A stretch of DNA of 64,000 bases, from the NCBI GenBank assembly GCA_023460055.1, contig JAEWRJ010000015.1, positions 3,994 to 67,993 of the forward strand, given 5' to 3'. This document shows, in pieces, positions 18,109 to 27,397 of the stretch. The stretch comes from Bacillota bacterium (GTDB lineage Bacteria; Bacillota; Clostridia; Christensenellales; Aristaeellaceae). The position numbers were made by a program, and so were the translations under genes. Position 1 is the first letter of the stretch; every line of letters begins with the position of its first letter. The notes under the pieces were generated by a model, which was given only the letters and a program-made list of their open reading frames with translations, was not told the DNA's origin and did not search any database.

Positions 18109-19512
18109 ATGGCAACAACCAGAATCATTGCAATGCACCGCAACAAGGGCAAGTCAGTTGCACAGTGCATCAAAGACAGAACCGGGTACGCTTTCAACCC
18201 GGACAAAACAAATGATGGAGAGCTTGTAACCTGTTATGAATGCGATATCAAATCTGTCGATGCGGAGTTTGCTTTATCTAAACGCGAATATCAGCAAATA
18301 ACAGGTAGGGTGCAGCAGAGTGATGTGATTGCCTATCAAATCAGGCAATCATTCAAGCCTGGGGAGATAAGCGCTGATGATACAAACCACATTGGCTATA
18401 AGCTTGCCATGCGCTTTTTGAAAGGACATCATGCCTTTTTTGTAGCAACTCATGTTGATAAAGCGCACATTCATAATCATATCATATGGAACTCAACGTC
18501 TTTGGACTGTACATACAAGTTCAGAGATTTTCTTGGTTCCGGCAGGGCAGTCGCAAGGCTGAGCGATTTGATCTGTACAGAACACCAGCTATCTGTTGTT
18601 GATAATCCGCAAGAAAGCGGCATGAAATACAACAAGTGGCTCGGAAATCGGGCTGTCCCCTCTCATCGTGATGAACTGCGGGCTATCATTAATGAGGCAT
18701 TGTCACACCAGATAAAAGATATTGACGGTATGTTAGATTTTCTGTGCGTAGCAGGCTGGGAAGTGAAGCGCGGGAAGGACATCAGTTGCCGCGGCTCTGG
18801 GCATAAAAGATTCATCAGGCTCCATACACTTGGCGATGGTTATGATGTGGACGGCCTCAGCAGACTCCTGAAGGGTAAGCATAGACCGGCATCGTCAAGT
18901 CGAAAGACTGAAAATATCAGATCAGAGCGGATGCAGCTGTTAATAGACATTCAAGCGAAACTCTCACAAGGCAAGAGTAAAGGCTTTGGGCGATGGTCGA
19001 AAATCTCAAATTTGAAACAGATGGCTAAAGCACTGAATTATCTGACAGAGCATGGATTGACTGATTACGATAAGCTGCGTGAGCAGGCGAAGGAAGTGAC
19101 TGAGCATTATCATACACTCTCGGCCGGCTTAAAGGAGCTTGAAGCGCGTCTGGCCGATATTGGCATACTGAAAACGCATGTCATCAACTACGTGAAGACG
19201 CGGGATATCTATGTGGCATACAGGAAAGCTGGCTATTCCAAGCGGTTTGCTGCTGAGCATCAACAGGAGATCGCTTTGCATAAAGCAGCCAAGCAAGCCT
19301 TCGACGCCCTGGGCACGAAAAGAATACCGACAGTGCGCAGTCTTCAAGATGAATACGCGGTCTTGCTGCAAAAAAAGAAGGATGCTTATGCGGCGTATCG
19401 GTCTGTAAGAGATAGGATGAGAACGATAAACACTGTCAAAGCAAACATTGACACGATTCTGCACAGCGAAGGCCAAGTGTCCGCTACCCAAAGGGGCAGG
19501 TCTGAACGATAG
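18109..19512 (+). CDS. mobA: Relaxase / mobilization nuclease (MOB_P-like)
   Basis: 467 residues. The N-terminal relaxase domain (1-170) has the diagnostic metal-binding motif III HVDKAHIHNHIIWNS, with the His triad at 115-124. A candidate catalytic Tyr for nicking lies among Tyr 27-75 and cannot be fixed by eye. The C-terminal half is helical and charged. It nicks oriT and pilots the transferred strand. In related ICEs it directly follows mobC; here sortase, defence-like genes and the SOS cassette separate them. The start has a modest site AGGAAG. Confidence 0.9.
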   Translation: MATTRIIAMHRNKGKSVAQCIKDRTGYAFNPDKTNDGELVTCYECDIKSVDAEFALSKREYQQITGRVQQSDVIAYQIRQSFKPGEISADDTNHIGYKLAMRFLKGHHAFFVATHVDKAHIHNHIIWNSTSLDCTYKFRDFLGSGRAVARLSDLICTEHQLSVVDNPQESGMKYNKWLGNRAVPSHRDELRAIINEALSHQIKDIDGMLDFLCVAGWEVKRGKDISCRGSGHKRFIRLHTLGDGYDVDGLSRLLKGKHRPASSSRKTENIRSERMQLLIDIQAKLSQGKSKGFGRWSKISNLKQMAKALNYLTEHGLTDYDKLREQAKEVTEHYHTLSAGLKELEARLADIGILKTHVINYVKTRDIYVAYRKAGYSKRFAAEHQQEIALHKAAKQAFDALGTKRIPTVRSLQDEYAVLLQKKKDAYAAYRSVRDRMRTINTVKANIDTILHSEGQVSATQRGRSER

Positions 19513-19793
19513 TTGTAGGCAAGTTAGTTATAGATGAATAGGCTTTGACCTCAGTGTACGGCGCGATGGGGATGAAATGGATCGCCGTACTTTTCAAGCG
19601 CCTTTCCCCCATGAACCATACCTGAGCTGTTACTGACAAAGTTTTCCAGCCTGTTAGGTGAATAAATCTAAGCATGGAATCAGCATTACAGATGACACCC
19701 GGTTCAAGGGATCGGATGCTTCAAATCGCTATGCCCTTCAGCGCAGAACACAGGGCGGCGGCATTTACGCATCCCTGTGACGGAGGGTTATGA
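19513..19793. other. Spacer downstream of the relaxase
   Basis: No supported gene. Short coding-like stretches are interrupted by stops. No terminator or clear promoter is seen. Confidence 0.3.
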
Positions 19794-19862
19794 ATGGACG
19801 AATATAAAGACACATGCAGGCGGATAGATGCCCGAATGGCCAATACTGATGACTTTCCTTGA
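19794..19862 (+). CDS. Possible 22-residue small protein
   Basis: ATG with a good ribosome site GGAGGG seven bases upstream, encoding MDEYKDTCRRIDARMANTDD followed by FP and stop. It ends 31 bp before the LPD1 gene. It could be a leader peptide coupled to that gene. There is no recognised family. Confidence 0.35.
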   Translation: MDEYKDTCRRIDARMANTDDFP

Positions 19863-19892
19863 CCCAGAGTTGTGATAGAAAGGAGAAATACT

Positions 19893-22013
19893 GTGGCAAG
19901 AAAAATAAAGCATGAAGATTTCGGTGAAAAGATCGGCGGCGCAAAAAAGGACCTGTGGAGAGAGCGTGGCCTGATTGCCAGCGACCTGACTTCGATGAAT
20001 GAGCGAGAAGCGGATAAATACGTTAAAAAGGATAACATCTGGAAGCCAAACTATGAGGCCATGATTGACGGAGGAATTCCAGTTGACGTGGCCTATTATA
20101 TAAAATCGGTGCGGGATAGCCTGCCTGCTTCCCCGGTGTTTATCTGGGAGGACAGATCTTCCGAAAAGCGCCTTGCCCGGCAGGCGGAATATATTGATAC
20201 CGTGCGGGAGGTTCGGAACGCTATGGATGGCGTGAGAACCAAAGTGGATGTCATGGCGGCATTTGACCGTTTTTTTATTGATGGCGGTTACATCGAGCGT
20301 ATTGGGAACAGTCAGCGCCTTTCATGGACTGTAAAGGGCAAAGACAACCCCGCAATCACGGAAAAACTTCTCTACGCCATGCACATATCTTCCGAGGGTG
20401 CTTATCTGCACGATGTTATCAAGAAAGCTGAGCAACAGCAGTTCGGCGTTTCCAAAGAAGAGAAAGTACCGCGCGGCTATGAAATACGCTTTTTCGACGG
20501 AAAGAACGCCTACTCGCGAAACGACGATTGGATGCCGAACACTTATTTTGTCTTAAAAAACCATTCTATACTTGAAAAGAATTTTGCCACGAAAACAGAA
20601 GCCTTGAGTTGGATGCAGGACTACGCTAAACAGCGAGGCAAGAGTGGGAAAAAGAGGTATGTGCCAGAACAGCTGATGCATGTGCGGCGTGAGGGTTTGC
20701 CGAATTACCGCAGAGGCAGGGATGTCAAAGGTCAGGATTATCTTGATACCTTCGGCTTCAAGGGCGGCGAGTTCGGAAACTGGGTGAACCAGAACGAACG
20801 GCAGGTTTCGTTGAACATGGGCTTTGACGCACTGATGGATTTAGCGGCTGCCTTGAAAATTTCGTGCAGGGATATTTCCTATCAGGGCGCACTCTCTATT
20901 GCGTTCGGCGCTCGGGGCAGCGGAAACGCTGTTGCACATTATGAACCGCTGCGCCATGTCATCAACCTCACCAAAATGAAGGGCGCCGGTTCGCTGGCTC
21001 ATGAGTGGTGGCATGGACTGGATGATTATTTAGGAACCAAGCTGGGCCTAAAGGGGATGCTGTCGGAGAATCCGCGAAAGCATCCCCTTTTTGAAAAGCT
21101 GATACACACCATCAAGTACAAGTCTGAAACCACGGAGCAGGCTGCGGTCCGGGCTAAAGCGCGTGACGCGCAGACAAGGCGAAGCGCGGAGAGATACCTT
21201 GAAATGGACGTTGGGAATGTTCTTAAACGCAACGGAGATGATAAGATACACGCAGTATACGAAACACTGAAAACAACGTTTTTATCCGGCGAGCCTGGCA
21301 CTGTAGACAAACTCAATGAGCTTAACAAGAGTATGACTGGCCGCATAATTCCCAAGGAAGCCAGGGATCGGCTGCTGACCTATGAGAAGATTCTTCATAC
21401 TATGGGTGAGAGTCCTGAGCCAACCATCGGCCAGGTGATGACAGACTTTTATAGAAATTCAAAGCGCATGGGTGAAATCAATGAGAAGGATGGTGACTAT
21501 TGGGACAGCAACACGGAGATGACGGCGCGCGCGTTCGCAACCTATGTAATGGACAGTCTGGCCGGCCGATCAGATTATCTGGCGGGACACGCTCAGTGTG
21601 CTGTTGCACAGGTTACGGACAAGGCGGGGAACACAGCTATGTTGAAATCCTACCCGGAGGGGGAGGAGCGCAAGGCCATCAATGCTGTGTTCGATGAGAT
21701 CGTGGCGGAGCTGAAGAAAGAGAAGTACCTGACTCATGATGAACATGCGCAGCCTGAGCCGATTTTACCTCTTCAGGTATCGACACTCGATGCGCCAATT
21801 GTTGAGCAAAGCTTTGGACGGCAGCAGCCCGGTGAACAGCTTTCCTTTGCCCTGTTACTTGGTGCAGAGAAGGAGAGGGCTATCCGGCCTTCGGTCATGG
21901 ATAAGCTGGATGCCGCAAAGAAATCCAATGAAAAGGCGTGTCCAAAAAGTCCATCGGGAATTTCAGATGAGAGGCTGAAAAGGTCAAACTTACTGAGTAT
22001 GGAGTCACTGTAG
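19893..22013 (+). CDS. ICE LPD1-domain protein with HExxH metalloprotease-like motif
   Basis: 706 residues from the GTG at 19893, chosen because AGGAGA lies six bases upstream; a GTG at 19872 overlaps that site. The protein is a large-polyvalent-protein type common in Firmicutes ICEs. The LPD1 region at about 290-390 includes GFKGGEFGNWVNQNERQ, a SIAFGARGSG motif and LAHEWWHGLDDY with HEWWH at 370-374, a zincin-type HExxH. Proteins of this class are proposed to enter the recipient or modify host defences during transfer, but direct evidence is lacking. It closes the mobilization block, followed by the G-rich and hairpin sequence before the cassette array. Confidence 0.75.
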   Translation: MARKIKHEDFGEKIGGAKKDLWRERGLIASDLTSMNEREADKYVKKDNIWKPNYEAMIDGGIPVDVAYYIKSVRDSLPASPVFIWEDRSSEKRLARQAEYIDTVREVRNAMDGVRTKVDVMAAFDRFFIDGGYIERIGNSQRLSWTVKGKDNPAITEKLLYAMHISSEGAYLHDVIKKAEQQQFGVSKEEKVPRGYEIRFFDGKNAYSRNDDWMPNTYFVLKNHSILEKNFATKTEALSWMQDYAKQRGKSGKKRYVPEQLMHVRREGLPNYRRGRDVKGQDYLDTFGFKGGEFGNWVNQNERQVSLNMGFDALMDLAAALKISCRDISYQGALSIAFGARGSGNAVAHYEPLRHVINLTKMKGAGSLAHEWWHGLDDYLGTKLGLKGMLSENPRKHPLFEKLIHTIKYKSETTEQAAVRAKARDAQTRRSAERYLEMDVGNVLKRNGDDKIHAVYETLKTTFLSGEPGTVDKLNELNKSMTGRIIPKEARDRLLTYEKILHTMGESPEPTIGQVMTDFYRNSKRMGEINEKDGDYWDSNTEMTARAFATYVMDSLAGRSDYLAGHAQCAVAQVTDKAGNTAMLKSYPEGEERKAINAVFDEIVAELKKEKYLTHDEHAQPEPILPLQVSTLDAPIVEQSFGRQQPGEQLSFALLLGAEKERAIRPSVMDKLDAAKKSNEKACPKSPSGISDERLKRSNLLSMESL

Positions 22014-22093
22014 TATGATACTTACATTGGACAAGATTGTCTGATAAAAGCGCTTTGCAGAAGCGCGCAGCCGTGTGATGAAATCGCACGATT

Positions 22094-22158
22094 AAGGGGG
22101 ATTGGGGGCGTTGCCACCAACAAGCATCGAGCCTGTGGGGGACCACAGGCCCTGCTTG
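22094..22158. other. G-rich block and hairpin: candidate oriT or structured RNA
   Basis: A G-rich run (AAGGGGGATTGGGGGCGTTG, from 22094) is followed by an imperfect hairpin at 22121-22158: outer arms CAAGCA/TGCTTG and an inner perfect stem GCCTGTGG/CCACAGGC around GGGA. It sits just after the mobilization genes, where an origin of transfer could lie. It could instead be a terminator-like or regulatory RNA. No nick site is proven. Confidence 0.4.
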
Positions 22159-22180
22159 CCGGTTGCAAGTTGTAAGGCTC

Positions 22181-22211
22181 TATATAACGATAAAAAACTG
22201 AATCTGTCTCA
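22181..22211 (-). promoter_or_regulatory. ECF-type promoter, minus strand
   Basis: Read on the minus strand: TGAGAC (22211-22206), 16 bp, CGTTATATA (22189-22181). The same boxes and spacing precede the ECF sigma gene at 42,465-42,495 and occur at 31,087-31,116. No clear gene lies downstream on the minus strand here. Confidence 0.55.
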
Positions 22212-22248
22212 TTTTTTATGTAAAATTTCCGAACGTCATGTTTCTGTT

Positions 22249-22278
22249 GCATGAAAACACACGTTATCTTCGTTATAC
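22249..22278 (+). promoter_or_regulatory. Candidate ECF-type promoter of the first exported-partner gene
   Basis: GCATGA, 16 bp, CGTTATAC, ending 47 bp before the gene at 22325. The surrounding roughly 100 bp is repeated in inverted orientation at 31,018-31,116. Confidence 0.5.
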
Positions 22279-22324
22279 TAAGTGAACAGTGGAATCACTG
22301 TAGCTTCCTCATGGAGATGCCAAG

Positions 22325-23356
22325 ATGAAAAAGTTCGTTCTATGTTGTATTTTGCTCACGTCGCTGCTCTTGATACTGGGGCTGTATCTGGCAGGCCATG
22401 TATGGAAACGTGAAAATCACGCTGCCCGTTCTGACTCCCCTGAACAGATCATTGACAACAGAACCCCGGAAATGCTTTTGCCTAAAGCATATTTTAGAGA
22501 TGCTTCAGGAACGGTCCTGTTTATTAACAGCATAAATATCGAAGAGGGGGCGCTTATATCCGCTGCACCAAGTTCAGATGGCGAACCGCTTGGAAGACTG
22601 CCAAACGGAGAACAATGTTCTTTGATTTCCTTGATCGATGATTGGGCATATGTTAGAGCATCTATTAATGGTAAAAAGCAAGATGTCTATGCCATGACAT
22701 CCGATTTAACGCCTTTAGATGGATCATATGGACTATATCCCGCCGGAGGCGGGGCCTATCTCGAGAATAATGCTTATCACTTCGGTAATATGCTTCCCCC
22801 TGCTCTATCCCAAACATTTACCGGAACCGAGCTGGAGGACTATCACCCTATGTTAGGGATGATCATTGCTGATGGAAGTAAAAATGCCTTTGTTATTCTC
22901 AGCAAAGACGGGCATAATGTGCTTTGTGTTTTAGAGCGGATTGAAGAAAGATGGGTCATCAAAGAAATAGGGCGTCAACTGCTATATCAGGGCGACCTGC
23001 TGCCGGAGTATTTTTACTATTCAAAGTATAATGATCAAGTCGTCTATTACTATCCTATAGATGGTAATAATCTTCAGGAGAGCTTTGGGTTACAATGTGA
23101 TGCTGACGGACAATACTACTTGTCTCATTACTACTATGGCCCGGGAGATATTACCTTGAGTACCAACAAGGAAAACAACTATGCGGCAGATGTTCAAGGC
23201 GATTTACTGATCATTTCAGATAATACAGGGAAGATGCTCAGCACTTATGGTATCAAGACGACAGTATCAATCGATAAAAATGATTTCAAAGTCTCAAATC
23301 TCGACCTGCAATGTACTCTGAACCTCTTTTTCCAATACAGGGAAAGGCCTTTCTAG
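22325..23356 (+). CDS. Exported or membrane-anchored SH3b-like protein (partner gene, pair 1)
   Basis: 343 residues with an N-terminal hydrophobic segment KKFVLCCILLTSLLLILGLY that acts as signal or anchor. Residues 65-135 look like an SH3b domain (GEPLGRLPNGEQCSLISLID, then DWAYVRASINGK). The rest is beta-rich with many Tyr residues and no recognised domain. It is tail-to-tail with the leaderless hydrolase at 23,442-24,692 and shares a bidirectional terminator with it. In context it may restrain or anchor that enzyme outside the membrane; this is inference. Confidence 0.7.
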   Translation: MKKFVLCCILLTSLLLILGLYLAGHVWKRENHAARSDSPEQIIDNRTPEMLLPKAYFRDASGTVLFINSINIEEGALISAAPSSDGEPLGRLPNGEQCSLISLIDDWAYVRASINGKKQDVYAMTSDLTPLDGSYGLYPAGGGAYLENNAYHFGNMLPPALSQTFTGTELEDYHPMLGMIIADGSKNAFVILSKDGHNVLCVLERIEERWVIKEIGRQLLYQGDLLPEYFYYSKYNDQVVYYYPIDGNNLQESFGLQCDADGQYYLSHYYYGPGDITLSTNKENNYAADVQGDLLIISDNTGKMLSTYGIKTTVSIDKNDFKVSNLDLQCTLNLFFQYRERPF

Positions 23357-23371
23357 TAGACAAACAGAAAA

Positions 23372-23398
23372 GACCTCCCTGCGTAATGCAGAGAGGTC
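23372..23398. terminator. Bidirectional terminator, pair 1
   Basis: Stem GACCTCCCTGC / GCAGAGAGGTC with one mismatch and loop GTAAT, between two convergent genes. A-rich sequence precedes it, serving the minus strand. Confidence 0.85.
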
Positions 23399-23441
23399 CC
23401 TTCAGCAAGTGTTTTCTTAGGTATAACTACATGAATTATTC

Positions 23442-24692
23442 TTAGCCGTTGCCATAATAAGGTTTACCAAAGCCGACAATATCTGAGTTAAACCTCTTAC
23501 CGGGTACGTCCGGTCCAAGAGGGGGTTGGATAAAGACCTTATTGTTTCCAATCGCTTGGCTTCCCTTGGCTGATGCATTGCCTTCAATAGAAGTAATTGT
23601 CGTTCCGTTGCTACTTACATCGATTACAACACCTACATGTCGGCTTATTTTGGTGGTATCGTCTATTCTGAAGTACACATAGTCACCAATTTCTGCTCTG
23701 TAATTCATCTCTGCGTTGGTGAGTTCCGCTTGGCTCATAAATTCTTTCAAATCAGAAAATCCATAGGCTTTTACCTTATCTTCCGCATGTACAAAATAGA
23801 ATGAATCACTTTGCAAGAAGAAACTGATACCATTCCTAACATTTGACTCCTGAGGTATATTTAAATCACCATCGAACGGCCATAAGCAATGGCATGTAAT
23901 CCAATCAGCAAACCAGTGACACCAATCACCATTATTATCCAATTCCTTATTATAGTACTTTGGATTGCCGTTATGTTGGGCATTCACTTCTTGATTTGCG
24001 ACATTTACTAGAATATAGCGTTCCATGTCTTCATTAGCAGTAGGGGGCGATAGTGTTGTCCCTAAAATGTAGGCATCTTTGTTTTTCCAACGGCATTTGA
24101 ACCAGCCATTTCCAGCATCTTTTATGACTGCACGTCTACCTTTAGGATAGTAGCCGACAATGCTGCCCGAAGTTGACGGCGTATCTCTAAGCCGCACATC
24201 ATTCTGTATTACATTTGCATATAGCCACCCGTCATACGGGCTTTCATACTCAGATTCATCCACCATAAGTGACACATTATCAAACAACGCCACGCCTTCG
24301 GCTGATCCAGCAATCAATCTAATCTCAACATTTTGCATGCCATAACCCGTAGCAGCAAATGTGTAAGATAATTCAGTGAATGATGATGTCAGTTGGGGAA
24401 TAAAGGATGGGCTATACTTCCATGCGCCGTTTACATATAACATTATCCACACGTCAACGTCACCAATGATTCTTTTTACATTAAATTTTAATGTATGAGA
24501 ACCAGGCATTACACTCGCGTGAGTATATATATGGCTCTGTCCTTTTTCAGCAGGAACAGTCAGCTTTACGCATTTGCCATTGTCTATGCCTCCGGTGGCT
24601 TGATGTTCAACTTTGTTCCCCGAATACCAGCCGTAAATGCTCCACTCGTCCATTCCACTTTCAAATCCGGGATTCTTTATTGCATTAACCAT
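23442..24692 (-). CDS. Leaderless CBM-SH3b-CHAP-like peptidoglycan hydrolase (pair 1)
   Basis: 416 residues from the ATG at 24692, chosen for the strong AAGGAGAAAA just upstream; the open frame extends 34 codons further without a site. Layout: CBM_4_9-like jelly roll (5-155, starting NPGFESGMDEWSIYG), SH3b (165-225), then a CHAP-like cysteine hydrolase with GDWCHWF (Cys 258), RHVGVV (His 352) and SIEGN (polar third residue). CHAP enzymes cut peptide or amide bonds in peptidoglycan. No signal peptide or membrane segment is present, so export must be non-classical, by lysis, or by a dedicated route. The C-terminal half is homologous to the protein at 25,397. Confidence 0.8.
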   Translation of the reverse strand: MVNAIKNPGFESGMDEWSIYGWYSGNKVEHQATGGIDNGKCVKLTVPAEKGQSHIYTHASVMPGSHTLKFNVKRIIGDVDVWIMLYVNGAWKYSPSFIPQLTSSFTELSYTFAATGYGMQNVEIRLIAGSAEGVALFDNVSLMVDESEYESPYDGWLYANVIQNDVRLRDTPSTSGSIVGYYPKGRRAVIKDAGNGWFKCRWKNKDAYILGTTLSPPTANEDMERYILVNVANQEVNAQHNGNPKYYNKELDNNGDWCHWFADWITCHCLWPFDGDLNIPQESNVRNGISFFLQSDSFYFVHAEDKVKAYGFSDLKEFMSQAELTNAEMNYRAEIGDYVYFRIDDTTKISRHVGVVIDVSSNGTTITSIEGNASAKGSQAIGNNKVFIQPPLGPDVPGKRFNSDIVGFGKPYYGNG

Positions 24693-24837
24693 TTTTCTTC
24701 TCCTTCTTCTTCGCTTTAAGTTTCTGGCCAGAACTCTTAAGCTGCTTTGAGTATAGTATTCTCTCCACTCCAATAGCAGTGACAAAACAGACAAGAAAGG
24801 TGCAGGAAATAATCAGTCTTCAATAACGACTATGATC

Positions 24838-25044
24838 CGGTGCCTATCTATGTAAGCTTAGGTGAATGGAAAGAAGAAAAAGTGCTTTGTCCCAGAGCTG
24901 TAGAACAGAGCCTATATTGGCTTTGCTGTATACAACGTTTCCAAAATATGCACTTCACCGTCAATTGGTAAGTATCGTATAAAAGCTGTCGTTTCAGGTG
25001 GCGGGGAGACAGCGACAGCTTACTCTGCATCCATAAAGAAGTAG
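24838..25044 (+). pseudogene. Frameshifted remnant of the secreted protein family at 38,440
   Basis: The last 25 codons read GKYRIKAVVSGGGETATAYS and five more residues before a stop, nearly the same as the end of the secreted protein at 38,440-38,838 (GKYRIKAVFSGGGETVTRYS). Upstream, the likeness continues in another frame (GEWKEEKVL against GSWSDFKAL). The 5' part and signal peptide are gone. Confidence 0.7.
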
Positions 25045-25060
25045 TGCTTTCCGGAAATTT

Positions 25061-25140
25061 GCTGTCGAGTAGACAGGCGGCCTTACGGCCCCTGCCCCTC
25101 ACAGAACCGTACTTGCCCTATTAAGGAATACGGTTTTTCA
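25061..25140 (-). repeat. Group II intron scar
   Basis: The minus strand reads GTACGGTTCTGTGAGGGGCA, then GGGGCCGTAAGG and CTGTCTACTCGAC, a signature I recognise from bacterial group II introns. No reverse transcriptase frame remains. It abuts the pseudogene at 24,838-25,044. Confidence 0.55.
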
Positions 25141-25396
25141 AACAGTCTTTGGGATCCAAATGTCAACATAAATACGGGGTGGCGTCACATATTCTTTTCA
25201 AATCTGTCTGAACAGTTCAATGTATGAGTTTCGCCCAGTGTTTGTGCAGATTACGGGCTGATCCATCTGTCAAATGTTTCCTATTTCGTGCTGGTTTCTT
25301 CACTACTTACTGAGATGCGTGTCTATTAGTATTGCGGTAGAGAAGAACAGAAAATAAAGTCTGCACATTCTCATAATTTATAGGAGGAAACATAAA
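25141..25396. other. Leader region of the pair 2 hydrolase
   Basis: No gene is seen. It contains the conserved 10-mer CTTCACTACT at 25298-25307, 90 bases before the ribosome site region of the next gene. Confidence 0.4.
25298..25307 (+). promoter_or_regulatory. CTTCACTCCC-type motif, hydrolase 2
   Basis: CTTCACTACT, 99 bp before the start codon at 25397. It is one of six similar sites placed 90-107 bp before start codons in this cluster. Confidence 0.5.
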
Positions 25397-27337
25397 ATGG
25401 CAGAACTACTAAAAAATGGCAATTTTGAAGGATCTAGCCCAATCTGGCAACTTAATGGGTCGGCAGCAATTGTAAGTGATGGACATGCTATGAATAATAG
25501 TCAGAAGTGTCTTCGCTTTATAAATCCAGCGCAAGGAGGAGAGCATTATGCGTCGCAGCCAATAAAGATACAGCCTGGAACGTATGGTCATGTAATTCTA
25601 TGGGCAAAAAGAACAGGGAATATGGACCTCTGGGCATCAATTAAGATTGTAAAATCAGGCATGACAGAGTATCTTAAGAGCCCGATTATGTCTGATTATG
25701 TCAATGATACATACAGAACTATGCTCTGGAATTTCGATATCCCAGCCTCAGCAAGCCCTGATGCTGAGGTCAGAATATATGCTAAAGGAATGTCTGGGGC
25801 TGCAGGAACAACATGGGTAGACTATGTGTCGTGTAACGGATCGGAGTATGTACCACTCCCCGATCCCGGCCCGCATCCCTCAGGTATTGACCACCTCGAA
25901 AATCCCAGTTTTGAGTCTGGCACGTCTCCTTGGACCTTTAGACAGCCGTCTCAGGTTATAACGGATAGCGTCAATGCGAAGAAAGGCAGCAAAGTCCTGA
26001 AGTTTCCTTATAAAGAAATCGCTGGTATGCAAGGCGCGTATCAAACGGTTAGGCTTGTACCCGGCAAAACATATATTTTTTCATTCTACGCAAAAAGAAG
26101 CGGTCGAATGGATATCTGGGCAGCATACTCATATTATGATGCCAGCGGTGCTTACCAAGTTGTGCATGGGCCTTCGCTGTTGAATGCTATACCTGATACC
26201 AACACCTACAGGAGACAGGAGTACCGATTTACTGTGCCTGAAAGCGCTAAAGGACCATACAGCATATTCATCAATGGAGGAAACACGCCAGGTGATTCTG
26301 GTGTCGTTGGTTATGTTGATGATGCGATTCTTGTGAATACTGATGGCTCTGCACCTCCGTATAAGGAAAAGAATGGCTGGGTAGTTAACGTCAACAGTGA
26401 TGGACTAAAAATCAGACATACAGCTAATGGAAGTGAAAAATTCAAGCTTTCCTATGGGGAAAAGGTTCGTATTGTAAATGAGACTCAAGTTGGCGCTGTT
26501 ACCTGGTACAACATTATTGATAGGAGAGATCGGGACGGCTGGGCAGATGGTAGCTATATTTCATTCACCGATCCGTTTCTTGCGCCTGGATTAACATATG
26601 TACGTGTAATACGTGATAATGCTGAGGTCCTGACTTCTTCTGGCGCTATCATTGATGGCAATCATATTCTCCCCTTACACCGTATCCTGATCGCAGAGCC
26701 GTACAATAGTGATCTCTACAAAATCAGGTATAGAGGATTAGTTCAATACATAAGGCGGTCGGATTGTGAGGTAATGCAAACTTACCTTTCAAACTGGCAT
26801 GTGCCGAGAATAGCGGTGATTGCAGGTCCGGAAGAAGGAAGATCAAATAGCGTGTACTTTGATGGATATGCGGGTGTTACTTATCAATGGTGTCATCGTT
26901 TCGTGGATTGGCTTTACCTGAGCGCATATGTAAATAGGGACCTTATTCCAAACACTGCCGGAACAGCAGAAGGGATCAGATTCTTTATTGAGGAGTATGG
27001 TAGTTCAGGCGGTATAGGGAAAACATTCTGGTTTGTGAGTCAGTCTCTCAAAAACAACTTTTTAAACGAGTACACAACTATCAATGTCCCTCATGGATTA
27101 ACTGATGAAGAGAGAAACTTTATTCCACAGGAGGGCGATTATATATACTTCAAGTTTAACAATGGTGTGAATGAGGTGGTAAGCCACGTGGGATATGTGA
27201 CGGGTGTTACCTCGACTCATGTTAATACGATTCAGGGAAATGTCAACAACATGGTCGTTAGAAGGGGATATAGCCTGGGAGACGTTACTATTTTGGGATA
27301 TGGACGTCCTAAGGTAGGATATCAAGATCTGGGTTGA
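25397..27337 (+). CDS. Leaderless two-CBM, SH3b, CHAP-like hydrolase (pair 2)
   Basis: 646 residues, with ribosome site TAGGAGGAAA. Layout: two CBM_4_9-like domains (about 3-155, and 170-315 starting NPSFESGTSPWTF), SH3b-like domains at 325-395 and 400-465, then a CHAP-like region with YQWCHRF (Cys 499), SHVGYV (His 597) and IQGNVN. The C-terminus GYGRPKVGY matches GFGKPYYGN of the pair 1 enzyme. There is no signal peptide or membrane helix although every domain points to the cell wall. It converges on the exported SH3b protein at 27,398-28,159. The catalytic class is confident; substrate and export route are not. Confidence 0.82.
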   Translation: MAELLKNGNFEGSSPIWQLNGSAAIVSDGHAMNNSQKCLRFINPAQGGEHYASQPIKIQPGTYGHVILWAKRTGNMDLWASIKIVKSGMTEYLKSPIMSDYVNDTYRTMLWNFDIPASASPDAEVRIYAKGMSGAAGTTWVDYVSCNGSEYVPLPDPGPHPSGIDHLENPSFESGTSPWTFRQPSQVITDSVNAKKGSKVLKFPYKEIAGMQGAYQTVRLVPGKTYIFSFYAKRSGRMDIWAAYSYYDASGAYQVVHGPSLLNAIPDTNTYRRQEYRFTVPESAKGPYSIFINGGNTPGDSGVVGYVDDAILVNTDGSAPPYKEKNGWVVNVNSDGLKIRHTANGSEKFKLSYGEKVRIVNETQVGAVTWYNIIDRRDRDGWADGSYISFTDPFLAPGLTYVRVIRDNAEVLTSSGAIIDGNHILPLHRILIAEPYNSDLYKIRYRGLVQYIRRSDCEVMQTYLSNWHVPRIAVIAGPEEGRSNSVYFDGYAGVTYQWCHRFVDWLYLSAYVNRDLIPNTAGTAEGIRFFIEEYGSSGGIGKTFWFVSQSLKNNFLNEYTTINVPHGLTDEERNFIPQEGDYIYFKFNNGVNEVVSHVGYVTGVTSTHVNTIQGNVNNMVVRRGYSLGDVTILGYGRPKVGYQDLG

Positions 27338-27354
27338 TTATAACAGGTAGATAA

Positions 27355-27395
27355 ACAGGCCCTGATGGTAATAGCTTGTTACCATCAGGGCCTGT
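27355..27395. terminator. Bidirectional terminator, pair 2
   Basis: Perfect stem ACAGGCCCTGATGGTAA / TTACCATCAGGGCCTGT around TAGCTTG, between convergent stops at 27337 and 27398. Confidence 0.9.
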
Positions 27396-27397
27396 AA

